The notes under the pieces are model-generated. The model was not told the DNA's origin, did not search any database, and saw nothing but the letters and a program-made list of their open reading frames with translations. From Mycobacterium sp. IS-1590 (lineage in GTDB: Bacteria; Actinomycetota; Actinomycetes; Mycobacteriales; Mycobacteriaceae): a DNA stretch of 64,000 nt. The stretch is from contig NZ_LQIW01000005.1 in assembly GCF_001500025.1 (NCBI RefSeq), forward strand, positions 1-64,000, in the 5' to 3' direction. Position numbers and translations under genes: made by a program. Below are positions 30,037-38,628 of this stretch, in pieces (within the stretch, counting starts at the first letter, position 1; every line of letters begins with the position of its first letter).

Positions 30037-30096
30037 CCGAGAGTCGGATCAATGCACGGTCGATCCGCACACAGCGTGTCTCAACCCGACACTCGG
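30037..30096. repeat. Intergenic palindrome, family 2, copy F (between convergent genes)
   Basis: CCGAGAGTCGG (30037-30047) pairs with CCGACACTCGG (30086-30096), one mismatch; inner GTGTC/GACAC-type pairs occur on the right side. The right arm, AGCGTGTC then ACCC and ACACTCGGCGGG, is nearly identical to copy E at 23.62 kb. It fills the gap between the convergent small secreted gene (stop 30027) and nrdE (stop 30107), as for a bidirectional terminator. Confidence 0.6.
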
Positions 30097-30106
30097 CGGG
30101 GCGGTC

Positions 30107-32275
30107 CTACAGCATGCAGGACACGCAACCCTCGACTTCGGTTCCCTCCAAAGCCATCTGGCGCAACCGGATGTAGTACAGCGTCTTGATGCCCTTGCGC
30201 CAGGCGTAGATCTGCGCCTTGTTCACGTCGCGCGTGGTGGCCGTGTCCTTGAAGAACAACGTCAGGCTCAAGCCCTGGTCCACATGCTGTGTGGCCGCGG
30301 CGTAGGTGTCGATGACCTTCTCGTAGCCGATCTCGTACGCGTCCTGGAAGTACTCCAGGTTGTCGTTGGTCATGTAGGGCGCCGGGTAGTAGACGCGGCC
30401 GATCTTGCCTTCCTTGCGGATCTCGACCTTGCTGGCGATCGGGTGGATCGAGCTGGTCGAGTGGTTGATGTAGCTGATCGACCCCGTCGGCGGCACCGCC
30501 TGCAGGTTCTGGTTGTAGATGCCGTGCTGTTGCACCGACTCCTTGAGCCGCTTCCAGTCCTCCTGATCGGGGATCCGGATGTCGGCATCGGCGAAGAGCG
30601 CACGGACCTTGTCGGTCTTGGGCTCCCACACCTGCTCGGTGTACTTGTCGAAGAACTCCCCCGACGCGTACTTGGACTTCTCGAAGCCCTTGAACGCCGT
30701 ACCCCGTTCGATCGCAATGCGATTCGATGCCCGCAGCGCGTGATAGAGCACCGTGTAGAAGTAGATGTTGGTGAAATCGACACCCTCTTCGGACCCGTAG
30801 AAGATCCGCTCACGGGCCAGGTACCCGTGCAGGTTCATCTGGCCGAGACCGATCGCGTGAGACTCGTTGTTGCCCTGCTCGATCGACGGCACCGAGGTGA
30901 TGTGGGTCTGATCGCTCACCGCGGTCAGCGCACGGATGGCCACCTCGATCGTCTGGGCGAAGTCCGGTGAGTCCATCGCCTTGGCGATGTTCAACGACCC
31001 CAGGTTGCACGAGATGTCCTTGCCGATCTTCTTGTAGGACAAGTCCTCGTTGAACTCCGAGGGCGTGGACACCTGCAGGATCTCCGAGCACAGGTTCGAG
31101 TGGGTGATCTTGCCGTCGATCGGGTTCGACCGGTTCACCGTGTCCTCGAACATGATGTAGGGGTAGCCCGACTCGAACTGCAGCTCGGCCAGCGTCTGGA
31201 AGAACTCGCGCGCCTTGATCTTCGTCTTGCGGATTCGGCTGTCGTCGACCATCTCGTAGTACTTCTCGGTGACCGAGATGTCGGCGAACGGCAAACCGTA
31301 GACCCGTTCGACGTCGTACGGCGAGAACAGGTACATGTCCTCGTTCTTCTTGGCCAGCTCGAAGGTGATGTCGGGGATCACCACGCCCAGGCTCAGCGTC
31401 TTGATCCGGATCTTCTCGTCGGCGTTCTCGCGCTTGGTGTCGAGGAACCGGTAGATGTCGGGATGGTGGGCGTGCAGGTAAACCGCACCGGCACCCTGGC
31501 GGGCACCGAGCTGGTTGGCGTAGGAGAACGAGTCCTCCAGCAGCTTCATGATCGGGATGACGCCCGAGCTCTGGTTCTCGATGTTCTTGATCGGTGCGCC
31601 GTGCTCACGAATGTTGGTCAGCAGCAACGCGACTCCGCCACCGCGCTTGGACAGCTGCAGCGCCGAGTTGATCGAGCGCCCGATCGACTCCATGTTGTCC
31701 TCGATGCGAAGGAGGAAGCACGAAACCGGCTCTCCCCGTTGCTTCTTCCCTGAATTCAGGAAAGTCGGCGTGGCCGGCTGGAAACGGCCGTCGATGATCT
31801 CGTCGACAAGCTTCTCGGCCAGGGTGGTGTCGCCGGCCGCCAAGGTGAGCGCCACCATCACCACGCGGTCCTCGAAGCGCTCCAGGTACCGCTTCCCGTC
31901 GAAGGTCTTCAGCGTGTAGGAGGTGTAGTATTTGAACGCGCCGAGGAACGTCGGGAACCGAAACTTCTTGGCGTACGCCCGATCCAGCAGCGTCTTGACG
32001 AAGTTACGCGAGTACTGGTCGAGCACCTCACGCTCGTAGTACTCCTTCTGGATCAGGTAGTCGAGTTTCTCGTCCTGATTGTGGAAGAAGACCGTGTTCT
32101 GGTTGACGTGCTGCAGAAAGTACTCACGCGCGGCGAGTACATCCTTGTCGAACTGAATCTTGCCGTCGGCGTCGTACAGATTCAGCATCGCGTTGAGCGC
32201 GTGATAGTCCGTCTCGCCGGGCAGCGTGGCCGGCGCGGACGTTACAGGCTCTGCAGCTGTGACGGTTGGTGACAC
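30107..32275 (-). CDS. nrdE: Class Ib ribonucleotide reductase large subunit NrdE
   Basis: A 722-residue alpha subunit that reduces ribonucleoside diphosphates using thiol chemistry. Conserved elements include [20 protein letters not shown] (active-site Cys), [38 protein letters not shown] (second Cys), the radical-site region around [20 protein letters not shown] and the C-terminal redox pair EGCVSCML. The start is a GTG at 32275 ([10 protein letters not shown]), so it overlaps nrdI by 34 bases. Matches Rv3051c. Works with NrdF2, encoded 8.5 kb away, and with NrdH and NrdI from the same operon. Confidence 0.95.
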   Translation of the reverse strand: MSPTVTAAEPVTSAPATLPGETDYHALNAMLNLYDADGKIQFDKDVLAAREYFLQHVNQNTVFFHNQDEKLDYLIQKEYYEREVLDQYSRNFVKTLLDRAYAKKFRFPTFLGAFKYYTSYTLKTFDGKRYLERFEDRVVMVALTLAAGDTTLAEKLVDEIIDGRFQPATPTFLNSGKKQRGEPVSCFLLRIEDNMESIGRSINSALQLSKRGGGVALLLTNIREHGAPIKNIENQSSGVIPIMKLLEDSFSYANQLGARQGAGAVYLHAHHPDIYRFLDTKRENADEKIRIKTLSLGVVIPDITFELAKKNEDMYLFSPYDVERVYGLPFADISVTEKYYEMVDDSRIRKTKIKAREFFQTLAELQFESGYPYIMFEDTVNRSNPIDGKITHSNLCSEILQVSTPSEFNEDLSYKKIGKDISCNLGSLNIAKAMDSPDFAQTIEVAIRALTAVSDQTHITSVPSIEQGNNESHAIGLGQMNLHGYLARERIFYGSEEGVDFTNIYFYTVLYHALRASNRIAIERGTAFKGFEKSKYASGEFFDKYTEQVWEPKTDKVRALFADADIRIPDQEDWKRLKESVQQHGIYNQNLQAVPPTGSISYINHSTSSIHPIASKVEIRKEGKIGRVYYPAPYMTNDNLEYFQDAYEIGYEKVIDTYAAATQHVDQGLSLTLFFKDTATTRDVNKAQIYAWRKGIKTLYYIRLRQMALEGTEVEGCVSCML

Positions 32276-32685
32276 GTCTGGTCCTTCCAAAAGTCTTCCA
32301 AACCCGAACGGACGGCGGCGACGTCGTCCGGGGTTCCCATCAGTTCGAAGCGGTACAGGTACGGGACGCCGCACTTGCGTGACACGACATTGCCCGCATA
32401 GGCGAACTCGGCGCCGAAGTTGTTGTTGCCCGCCGCGATCACGCCGCGGATCAACGACCGGTTGTGTTCGTTGTTGAGGAAAGCGATGACCTGCTTGGGC
32501 ACATAGCCGCCGTCGTTGATGTCCGGTGTGGCCCGCCCACCGCCGTAGGTGGGCAGGACCAACACATAGGGCTCGTCGACCTCGATGCGCCCGTGCAGCG
32601 GAATCCGGATGGCGGGCAGGCCCAGCTTCTCGACGAAGCGATGGGTGTTCTCCGAGACGCTGGAGAAGTACACGAGGTTGCTCAC
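32242..32685 (-). CDS. nrdI: Flavodoxin-like NrdI
   Basis: A 147-residue flavodoxin fold protein needed to activate the manganese cofactor of NrdF. The FMN phosphate loop is [17 protein letters not shown], the 60s loop [20 protein letters not shown] and the 90s region [16 protein letters not shown] are all typical. Length matches Rv3052c (150 aa). Overlaps nrdE by 34 bases and follows nrdH after 39 bases. Confidence 0.95.
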   Translation of the reverse strand: MSNLVYFSSVSENTHRFVEKLGLPAIRIPLHGRIEVDEPYVLVLPTYGGGRATPDINDGGYVPKQVIAFLNNEHNRSLIRGVIAAGNNNFGAEFAYAGNVVSRKCGVPYLYRFELMGTPDDVAAVRSGLEDFWKDQTCHQPSQLQSL

Positions 32686-32724
32686 GCGTTCCCCCTTTCT
32701 GCCCGTCGAGTACCCCTGAGCCGT

Positions 32725-32973
32725 CTAAGCCGTCGCTGCGACCGCTCCGAGCGCCTTGATGCGGTCGGGGCGGAAGCCCGACCAGTGCTCGCTGCCGGCC
32801 ACGACGACCGGGGCCTGCAGGTAACCCAACGCCATCACGTAGTCGCGGGCTTCGCTGTCGAGGCTGATGTCGACGGTCTCGTAGGCGATGCCCTGCTTGT
32901 CCAACGCCTTGTAGGTCGCGTTGCACTGCACGCAGGCGGGCTTCGTATACACGGTGATCGATTGCTGAGTCAT
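32725..32973 (-). CDS. nrdH: Glutaredoxin-like NrdH redoxin
   Basis: An 82-residue thioredoxin-fold electron donor to NrdE with active site CVQC ([20 protein letters not shown]), the cis-Pro loop [10 protein letters not shown] and the NrdH-specific WSGFRPDRI near the end. The ATG at 32973 has GAGGAG upstream and gives the family length (79 aa in Rv3053c). An in-frame ATG at 33051 would add 26 residues rich in cysteine and is less likely. First gene of the nrdHIE operon. Confidence 0.95.
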   Translation of the reverse strand: MTQQSITVYTKPACVQCNATYKALDKQGIAYETVDISLDSEARDYVMALGYLQAPVVVAGSEHWSGFRPDRIKALGAVAATA

Positions 32974-33196
32974 CTGCGGTACGGCTCCTCTACAACTGGC
33001 CCTGCATGCTGGCTGGCAACTGGTCGGACACTTCTTGTTGCCGAGATTCATCGAATTTCAGCAGCCCGAAGACCCGGAAAATTCCTGCCGTCCGAGGCCA
33101 CCGCCGGTGTGTCTGGGAAAACCCATACAACCGGGTCCGGGGGCTCCGGCCGACCCTCGGAAGGTTTGGGAATCGTGGGGCCTGTCGGTGCTCGAA

Positions 33197-33212
33197 ACAC
33201 TACACCTAGTGT
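33197..33212. promoter_or_regulatory. NrdR box 1 upstream of nrdH
   Basis: ACACTACACCTAGTGT is a perfect 6-base inverted repeat (ACACTA / TAGTGT) around CACC and fits the NrdR consensus acaCwAtATaTwGtgt well. Confidence 0.75.
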
Positions 33213-33228
33213 CCGACAATGCGAAGGA

Positions 33229-33244
33229 ATACCAGATGTTCTGA
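33229..33244. promoter_or_regulatory. Degenerate NrdR box 2 upstream of nrdH
   Basis: ATACCAGATGTTCTGA matches the NrdR consensus at about 10 of 16 positions and starts exactly 32 bases from box 1, the same period as at nrdF2. Confidence 0.4.
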
Positions 33245-33467
33245 ATAACAATTTTGGAATTCCCAGGTCGTAAGCTGTTGGGGCCGGCGCGCCACGGCGT
33301 GTCGCACGTCACATTGGGGGCGTGTCGCGCACGCCGAGCCAGAAGTGGTGGGCGATGCGGTAGATATAGCAGCCGGGACCGACAACGGGGCCCAGCGCTT
33401 CGCGCCACCAGCAAACTCGACGGCCGGCCCTCCGACCCGGGTTCAGCGTCCTGTGCGCGCCAACGGG

Positions 33468-34022
33468 TCAGCCGACTTCGGCGACCAGTTTCCCGATGAC
33501 ATCGCGCAGGTTCGCGGCTACCTCGGCGTTCTCCCGCGGATGCCTCCCGTCGAACGCCTTGCTCTGCACCGACAACTCGAGATCCTCGATGACCCGCGGG
33601 CCGGCGATGGCGAAGCTCTTACGCGTCTCATCATGTGCCCACCGACCGCCGTACCGCCCCAGCGCCGCACCGACGACCGCGAGCGGCTTGCCCTGAAGCG
33701 CGCTGTTGCCGTACGGCCGCGACAGCCAGTCGATCGCGTTCTTGAGCACGCCCGGGATGCTGCCGTTGTACTCAGGTGTGACGACCAGGGCGGCGTCTGC
33801 CCCGGCGGCTGCCCGGCGCAGCGCCGCCACAGGTTCGGCCAGGCCGTCCTCGTTGTCGATGTCCTCGTTGTAGAACGGCAACTCGCCCAGCCTGTCGAAA
33901 AAGTCGAGACGAACACCGTCGGGAGCGCTTTCCAGCGCGAGTTCGACCAACTGCCGGTTGATCGACGCCGCTCGCAGACTGCCCAGCAACACCAGCACGT
34001 TCACTTTCGCGGTGTCCGACAA
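33468..34022 (-). CDS. NADPH-dependent FMN reductase family protein (Rv3054c-like)
   Basis: A 184-residue flavodoxin-like reductase with FMN phosphate loop LVLLGSLRAASINRQLVELA, the PEYNGSIPGVLKNAIDWLSR motif that is diagnostic of the NADPH-dependent FMN reductase (azoreductase/ChrR-like) family, and KPLAVVGAALGRYGGRWA. Reduces quinones, azo compounds or free flavin in related proteins. Length equals Rv3054c. Divergent from a TetR gene across 89 bases that carry overlapping inverted repeats. Confidence 0.9.
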   Translation of the reverse strand: MSDTAKVNVLVLLGSLRAASINRQLVELALESAPDGVRLDFFDRLGELPFYNEDIDNEDGLAEPVAALRRAAAGADAALVVTPEYNGSIPGVLKNAIDWLSRPYGNSALQGKPLAVVGAALGRYGGRWAHDETRKSFAIAGPRVIEDLELSVQSKAFDGRHPRENAEVAANLRDVIGKLVAEVG

Positions 34023-34065
34023 CTTTTCTATCCTTCCGTCGTCGGTGGAGATTCTCGCATCCTCT

Positions 34066-34095
34066 AACCGGACTGCGGTCCGAATAATTCCGGTT
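34066..34095. promoter_or_regulatory. Candidate TetR operator between FMN reductase and Rv3055-like gene
   Basis: AACCGGA (34066-34072) is repeated inverted as TCCGGTT (34089-34095), spacing 16. An overlapping inverted pair CGGAC-TGCG-GTCCG occupies 34069-34082. The site lies 17 bases before the TetR start and about 45 bases before the divergent FMN reductase start. Confidence 0.5.
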
Positions 34096-34111
34096 GAACT
34101 AAACTGCTGAC

Positions 34112-34720
34112 ATGGCCGCTCCTCGCCCGCTCAACGAGCTGCCGGTCACCGACCAGACACCCCACGAACGCGGGGACGCTGCGCGCAACCGCACTTTGCT
34201 TCTGGACGCGGCACGACGGCTGATCGCCGCGCGCGGTGCCGACGCCGTCACCACCGACGACATCGCCGCCGCGGCGGGAGTCGGCAAGGGCACTCTGTTC
34301 CGTCGGTTCGGAAGCCGCGCGGGGTTGATGATCGTCCTGCTCGACGAGGACGAGAAAGCACATCAGGAAGCGTTTCTCTTCGGTCCGCCGCCGCTGGGGC
34401 CCGGCGCGCCGCCGCTCGAGCGGCTGCTCGCCTACGGGCGAGATCGCCTGGCATTCGTGCACAAACATCAGGCACTGCTGTCCGATGCCAATCGGGACCC
34501 CCAGACGCGGTTCAACGCCCCCGCGACGCTGCACCATCGCCACGTTCGGGTCTTGTTGGAGTCCGCGGCCACGACCGGTGACCTCGATGCGCAGGCCGCC
34601 GCGCTTCTGGCATTACTCGACGCGGACTATGTGCAGCATCAGCTCCAGGAGCGCGGCGCGACGATCGAGTCGCTCGGTGATGCGTGGGAGTCGGTGGCGC
34701 GCAAGCTGTGCGGCCAATGA
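34112..34720 (+). CDS. TetR family regulator (Rv3055-like)
   Basis: A 202-residue repressor. The helix-turn-helix is RNRTLLLDAARRLIAARGAD followed by VTTDDIAAAAGVGKGTLFRR. The C-terminal half is an all-helical ligand domain. Order matches Rv3055 between Rv3054c and dinB2. It probably represses the divergent FMN reductase gene and itself through the inverted repeat at 34066-34095, and may be cotranscribed with dinB2, whose ATG follows 7 bases after the stop. Confidence 0.9.
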   Translation: MAAPRPLNELPVTDQTPHERGDAARNRTLLLDAARRLIAARGADAVTTDDIAAAAGVGKGTLFRRFGSRAGLMIVLLDEDEKAHQEAFLFGPPPLGPGAPPLERLLAYGRDRLAFVHKHQALLSDANRDPQTRFNAPATLHHRHVRVLLESAATTGDLDAQAAALLALLDADYVQHQLQERGATIESLGDAWESVARKLCGQ

Positions 34721-34727
34721 GCGTTCA

Positions 34728-35798
34728 ATGAGACGCTGGGTCCTGCACGTCGATCTCGACCAGTTCCAGGCCGCAGTCGAGATCCGCCGCAACCCGCAAC
34801 TGGCCGGGCTGCCGATCGTCGTCGGCGGCAACGGTGACCCGAACGAGCCTCGCAAGGTCGTCACGTGCGCGTCGTATCCGGCCAGGGCCTACGGCGTGCG
34901 GGCGGGCATGCCACTGCGCACCGCAGCCCGCAAATGCCCGGATGCGACGTTTCTCCCACTGGACACCGATGCCTACGACGAGGCCTCCGAGGAGGTCATG
35001 GGCTTGCTGCGCGACTTCGGACATCCCGTGGAGGTGTGGGGCTGGGACGAGGCCTACGTCGGCGCCGACCTGGACGACTCGCAGGGCCCGTTCGAGTTCG
35101 CCCAGCGGATCCGCGAGGTGATCGCCGCCGCAACGGGCCTGTCGTGCTCGGTCGGCATCAGCGACAACAAGCAACGCGCCAAGGTGGCGACCGGCTTCGG
35201 CAAGCCGGGACGCGAACCAGGTGAGTCGGCGGGCGTGTATCAACTCACCGACGACAACTGGATGGCGGTGATGGGCGACCGGGAGGTCGACGCGCTCTGG
35301 GGAATCGGCCCCAAAACGGCGAAGAAGCTCGCCGCGATGGGTATCGGCACCGTGGCCGATCTCGCCGGCACCGACCCGACCGTGCTCACCCAGGCTTTCG
35401 GGCCGACGACCGGGCTGTGGATCCTGCTGCTTGCCAAGGGCGGCGGAGACGCCGACGTGAGCGCCGCGCCATGGGTGCCGCGCTCGCGCAGCCACGTCAT
35501 CACCTTCCCGCGTGATCTGACCGAGCGCGACGAGATGAACTCCGCGGTCGTCGATCTGGCACGCCAGACGCTGACCGAGATCATCGAACAGAATCGGGTC
35601 GTCACCCGGGTGGCGGTGACGGTGCGGACCAAGACCTTCTACACGAGAACCAAGATCCGCAAACTCCCCGAGCCCACGGTGAACGAGAACGTCGTCACGC
35701 AAACGGCTCTCGACGTACTGGCCCAATTCGAACTCGACCGGCCCATCCGGTTGCTGGGTGTGCGACTCGAACTTGCTCCACCGGAGGGTGGGTACTGA
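34728..35798 (+). CDS. dinB2: Y-family DNA polymerase IV homologue DinB2 (DinP)
   Basis: A 356-residue error-prone polymerase. Catalytic carboxylates occur in VLHVDLDQFQAAVEIR (first Asp) and VWGWDEAYVGADLDD (Asp-Glu). Fingers and substrate residues include RKVVTCASYPARAYGVRAGM, and the thumb helix-hairpin-helix is IGPKTAKKLAAMGIGTVADL. The little-finger domain follows to residue 350. The C-terminus ends in ELAPPEGGY without an obvious beta-clamp-binding pentapeptide, in line with the mycobacterial DinB2 type. Weak ribosome-binding site. Matches Rv3056. A GTG-initiated ATPase gene follows after 2 bases. Confidence 0.92.
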   Translation: MRRWVLHVDLDQFQAAVEIRRNPQLAGLPIVVGGNGDPNEPRKVVTCASYPARAYGVRAGMPLRTAARKCPDATFLPLDTDAYDEASEEVMGLLRDFGHPVEVWGWDEAYVGADLDDSQGPFEFAQRIREVIAAATGLSCSVGISDNKQRAKVATGFGKPGREPGESAGVYQLTDDNWMAVMGDREVDALWGIGPKTAKKLAAMGIGTVADLAGTDPTVLTQAFGPTTGLWILLLAKGGGDADVSAAPWVPRSRSHVITFPRDLTERDEMNSAVVDLARQTLTEIIEQNRVVTRVAVTVRTKTFYTRTKIRKLPEPTVNENVVTQTALDVLAQFELDRPIRLLGVRLELAPPEGGY

Positions 35799-35800
35799 GG

Positions 35801-36988
35801 GTGCTCACCACGGTCGCCATCCGGGGTTACCGCTCGCTGCGCGAGATCGTGCTACCGCTCGCACGGCTCACCGTCGTCACCGGCGCCAACGGAACGGGTA
35901 AGTCGTCACTGTATCGGGCGATGCGCTTGCTCGCCGACTGCGGCCGCGGAGAGGTGATCGGATCGCTGGCCCGCGAGGGCGGACTGCAGTCGGTTCTGTG
36001 GGCGGGCCCTGAACATCTCGGCGGCGCACGCCGCACCGGACGGGCGCAAGGGACAACGCGCACCGGTCCGGTGTCACTCGAAATGGGCTTTGCCGCAGAT
36101 GACTTCGGCTACCTCGTCGACCTCGGGCTGCCTCAGATGGCGGGACCTGAATCGCTGTTCTCGCTCGACCCGGAGATCAAACGTGAGGCGGTGTTCGCCG
36201 GGCCCGTCATGCGCACCAGTTCGACCCTGGTGCGGCGAACCCGCGACTACGTCGAGGCGAGGGGCGAAAACGGGCGCGGATTCGACAAGGTGACGCAAGC
36301 ACTTCCCGCCTACCGCAGCGTGCTCGCCGAATTTGCCCATCCCGGCACGCATCCCGAGCTTGCCGCGGTGCGGGACCGGTTGCGTGACTGGCGGTTCTAC
36401 GACGGCTTTCGCGTCGACGCCGCAGCGCCCGCGCGACAACGCACCGCGGGGACCCGCACGCCCGTGCTCTCCGACGACGGCAGCGACGTGGCCGCCGCGA
36501 TCCAGACCATCATCGAGGCCGGCCACGACGACCTCCAACGGGCCATCGCCGACGCCTTCGACGGTGCGACGGTGACGATTTCGGTGGACGACGGACTTTT
36601 CGATCTACAGCTGCGGCAGCCGGGTATGCTCCGCCCGCTGCGGGGCGCCGAATTGTCCGATGGCACACTGCGATTCCTTCTGTGGGCCGCGGCGCTGCTG
36701 AGCCCGCGGCCGCCGTCGCTGATGGTGCTCAACGAACCGGAGACGTCCTTGCACCCGGACCTGGTGGGCCCGCTGGCGTCGTTGATCCGCGCCGCCGCCG
36801 ACACCACACAGGTCGTCGTCGTCACCCATGCCAAAGCCCTGCTCGAGCATCTCGACACGGTCCCCGTCGGCGAGGACCACGAGATACCAGCCGCTGTGGA
36901 GGTCCCGTTGTACAAGGACCTCGGCGAGACCAGGGTCGAGGGCCTCGGCATGCTCACCGCCCCGCCGTGGGACTGGGGTAAGCGCTAA
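35801..36988 (+). CDS. AAA family ATPase (RecF/OLD-like), coupled to dinB2
   Basis: A 395-residue ATPase with an N-terminal ABC/SMC-like core: AIRGYRSLREIVLPLARLTV followed by Walker A GANGTGKSS. The C-terminal half has a signature-like region LRGAELSDGTLRFLLWAAAL, Walker B SLMVLNEPETSLHPDLVGPL (NEPE rather than DEPE) and VVVVTHAKALLEHL. This is the AAA_21/RecF-like organisation found in DNA repair and defence ATPases. The GTG start is 2 bases after the dinB2 stop, so the two are translationally coupled. No such gene lies next to Rv3056 in H37Rv. A role with DinB2 in DNA damage handling is inferred. Confidence 0.85.
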   Translation: MLTTVAIRGYRSLREIVLPLARLTVVTGANGTGKSSLYRAMRLLADCGRGEVIGSLAREGGLQSVLWAGPEHLGGARRTGRAQGTTRTGPVSLEMGFAADDFGYLVDLGLPQMAGPESLFSLDPEIKREAVFAGPVMRTSSTLVRRTRDYVEARGENGRGFDKVTQALPAYRSVLAEFAHPGTHPELAAVRDRLRDWRFYDGFRVDAAAPARQRTAGTRTPVLSDDGSDVAAAIQTIIEAGHDDLQRAIADAFDGATVTISVDDGLFDLQLRQPGMLRPLRGAELSDGTLRFLLWAAALLSPRPPSLMVLNEPETSLHPDLVGPLASLIRAAADTTQVVVVTHAKALLEHLDTVPVGEDHEIPAAVEVPLYKDLGETRVEGLGMLTAPPWDWGKR

Positions 36989-37845
36989 CCGCGGTGTGCC
37001 GAGGGCCGCAGCGCCTTGGTGAACAACACGTTCGCCTGACGCATCGCGACGCTGTACGGCCACCACATGGTGCGCTTGAACAGATACAGCGCCCGGATGT
37101 CGGTCGAGGTGTAGATCAGGAACCGGTTGCGGCGCACGCCCTTGAGGATGCACTCGGCGGCGCGCTCGGGTGAGACCGCATGCCCGCTGAAGCGGTCGGT
37201 CCACTTCTTCACCCGCGGGTCTTCACGGTCCACTCCGGCGATCTGAACCGTCTGCACCAGAGGCGTTTTCACCGCCCCGGGAACCACCACCGACACCCCG
37301 ATGCGGTGTCGGGCCAGGTCGAAGCGCAGCACCTCGGACATCCCTCGCAGCCCGAACTTGCTCGCGCTGTAGGCCGCATGCCAGGGCAGCGCGACCAACC
37401 CGGCCGCCGAGGACACGTTGACGATGTGACCGCCCGTGCCGGCCGCGACCATGCGCGGCACGAACGCCTCGATGACGTGGATCGGCCCCATCAGGTTGAT
37501 GTCGACCATGGACTTCCAATGTTGGTGGGTCAGCGTCGAGACCGTGCCCCACGCCGACACCCCGGCGATGTTCATCACGATGTCCATCGCGGGGTGGCGC
37601 GAATGGATGTCGTCGGCGAACGCGACCACCGCGTCGTAGTCGGAGATGTCCAGCGCGCGGTACTCGGCCACTTCGGCGCCCAGGGCGCGCGCGTCGGCGA
37701 CGGTCTTCTCCAGACCCTCGGCGTCGCGGTCGGTCAGATAGAGCTCGGCGCCCTCGGCGGCCAGCTTCAACGCGGTCGCGCGGCCGATGCCGCTGGCAGC
37801 CCCGGTCAGGAAACAACGCTTGTTCGCATACCCGGTGTGCGCCAT
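36985..37845 (-). CDS. Short-chain dehydrogenase/reductase (Rv3057c-like)
   Basis: A 286-residue Rossmann oxidoreductase: cofactor motif FLTGAASGIGRATALKLAAE, NAG motif IVMNIAGVSAWGTVS, catalytic Ser in IVNVSSAAGLVALPWHAAY with the Tyr-x3-Lys in YSASKFGLRGM. The acidic DRDAEG after strand 2 suggests NAD(H) preference. The C-terminus (RTMWWPYSVAMRQANVLFTK) is typical of the mycobacterial Rv3057c group. Its stop overlaps the stop of the convergent ATPase gene by 3 bases. Confidence 0.9.
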   Translation of the reverse strand: MAHTGYANKRCFLTGAASGIGRATALKLAAEGAELYLTDRDAEGLEKTVADARALGAEVAEYRALDISDYDAVVAFADDIHSRHPAMDIVMNIAGVSAWGTVSTLTHQHWKSMVDINLMGPIHVIEAFVPRMVAAGTGGHIVNVSSAAGLVALPWHAAYSASKFGLRGMSEVLRFDLARHRIGVSVVVPGAVKTPLVQTVQIAGVDREDPRVKKWTDRFSGHAVSPERAAECILKGVRRNRFLIYTSTDIRALYLFKRTMWWPYSVAMRQANVLFTKALRPSAHRG

Positions 37846-37874
37846 GGCGGTGAGGATACTGACTGACCCTCGCC

Positions 37875-38510
37875 TTAACGTTGTCCGGATGGCGCGATGT
37901 GCCCCCAGAACGCCGCCACCCACAGCCGCTCGAGGGTGTCGACGGCCCGGCGGGGGTCGATGCCGCGGCCGACGAACGTGCTGTCGTGCGTCAGCGTCAT
38001 CGTCGTCGTCGCCGCCAGTGTCCGCACGAGTGCGGGCAGGTCACCGGAGATCGGGCGCGCGTCGGCGTCGTTCTCGAGCAGCGCGATCAGCTTGTCGATG
38101 ATGCCGTCGTAGAAGTCGTCCATCATCTCGCGGATCTTGGCGTCGGTGTTGCGGGCCACCGCACACGCCGTCAGCACCGGGTCGTCGTTGGCGTACACCG
38201 CCGCCGCGCTGCCCACCATCCGTTTCGCGAACGCCTCCGGCGTCTCCCCCGGCTCCCGGGGCGCGAAGTGGTGGGTGAGGCTGTCGAGCATCTCGCCCGC
38301 GCCCGCGAGGATCTCGGCGAGCACCGCGTACTTGGAATCGAAGTAGAAGTAGAACCCGGAGCGGGCGACCCCGGCGTGTTCGCTGATCGCGCTGACGGAC
38401 AGGTCCGCGAACGGTTGTTCCTGAACCAACTCGCGCACCGCGTTGAGGATCGCGTCGCGCTGCCGGTCACCACGGCTGCGACGCGTCTGCGATGCTGGTT
38501 GAGCGCTCAT
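37875..38510 (-). CDS. TetR family regulator (Rv3058c-like)
   Basis: A 211-residue repressor. HTH: GDRQRDAILNAVRELVQEQP and SVSAISEHAGVARSGFYFYF (the FYFYF end is typical of EthR-type TetR proteins). Helical ligand-binding domain to the end. Divergent from cyp136, as in H37Rv, with a perfect palindrome in the promoter between them, so it probably represses cyp136 and possibly the downstream SDR gene. Confidence 0.9.
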   Translation of the reverse strand: MSAQPASQTRRSRGDRQRDAILNAVRELVQEQPFADLSVSAISEHAGVARSGFYFYFDSKYAVLAEILAGAGEMLDSLTHHFAPREPGETPEAFAKRMVGSAAAVYANDDPVLTACAVARNTDAKIREMMDDFYDGIIDKLIALLENDADARPISGDLPALVRTLAATTTMTLTHDSTFVGRGIDPRRAVDTLERLWVAAFWGHIAPSGQR

Positions 38511-38548
38511 CGCCCTAGACCTTCGCACCGCGGCGCGCCAGAACAAAA

Positions 38549-38564
38549 CTTGACATGCGTCAAG
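38549..38564. promoter_or_regulatory. Candidate TetR operator between Rv3058c-like gene and cyp136
   Basis: CTTGACATGCGTCAAG is a perfect 6-base inverted repeat (CTTGAC / GTCAAG) with a 4-base centre. It includes a TTGACA that could be the -35 box of cyp136. It lies 39 bases before the TetR start and 65 bases before cyp136. Confidence 0.6.
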
Positions 38565-38628
38565 TCTGCCATCCAGGATGGTGATCAGAGTGACAACGGC
38601 CACATTCTTTTGCATCAGGAGCTTGTGA

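Larger units (their letters stand above)
32974..33467. promoter_or_regulatory. 494-bp nrdHIE control region and leader
   Basis: Between nrdH (start 32973) and the FMN reductase gene (stop 33468). NrdR-like boxes lie at 33197-33212 and 33229-33244. If transcription begins near the boxes, the nrdH mRNA has a leader of about 200 bases. The leader holds an in-frame ATG at 33051 that reads through into nrdH with no stop. I see no other coding frame here. Confidence 0.5.

Noticed and set aside
32276-32926. Upstream in-frame extension of nrdE through nrdI
   Set aside because: The GTG at 32275 gives the known NrdE N-terminus, and nrdI is clearly coded in another frame there.
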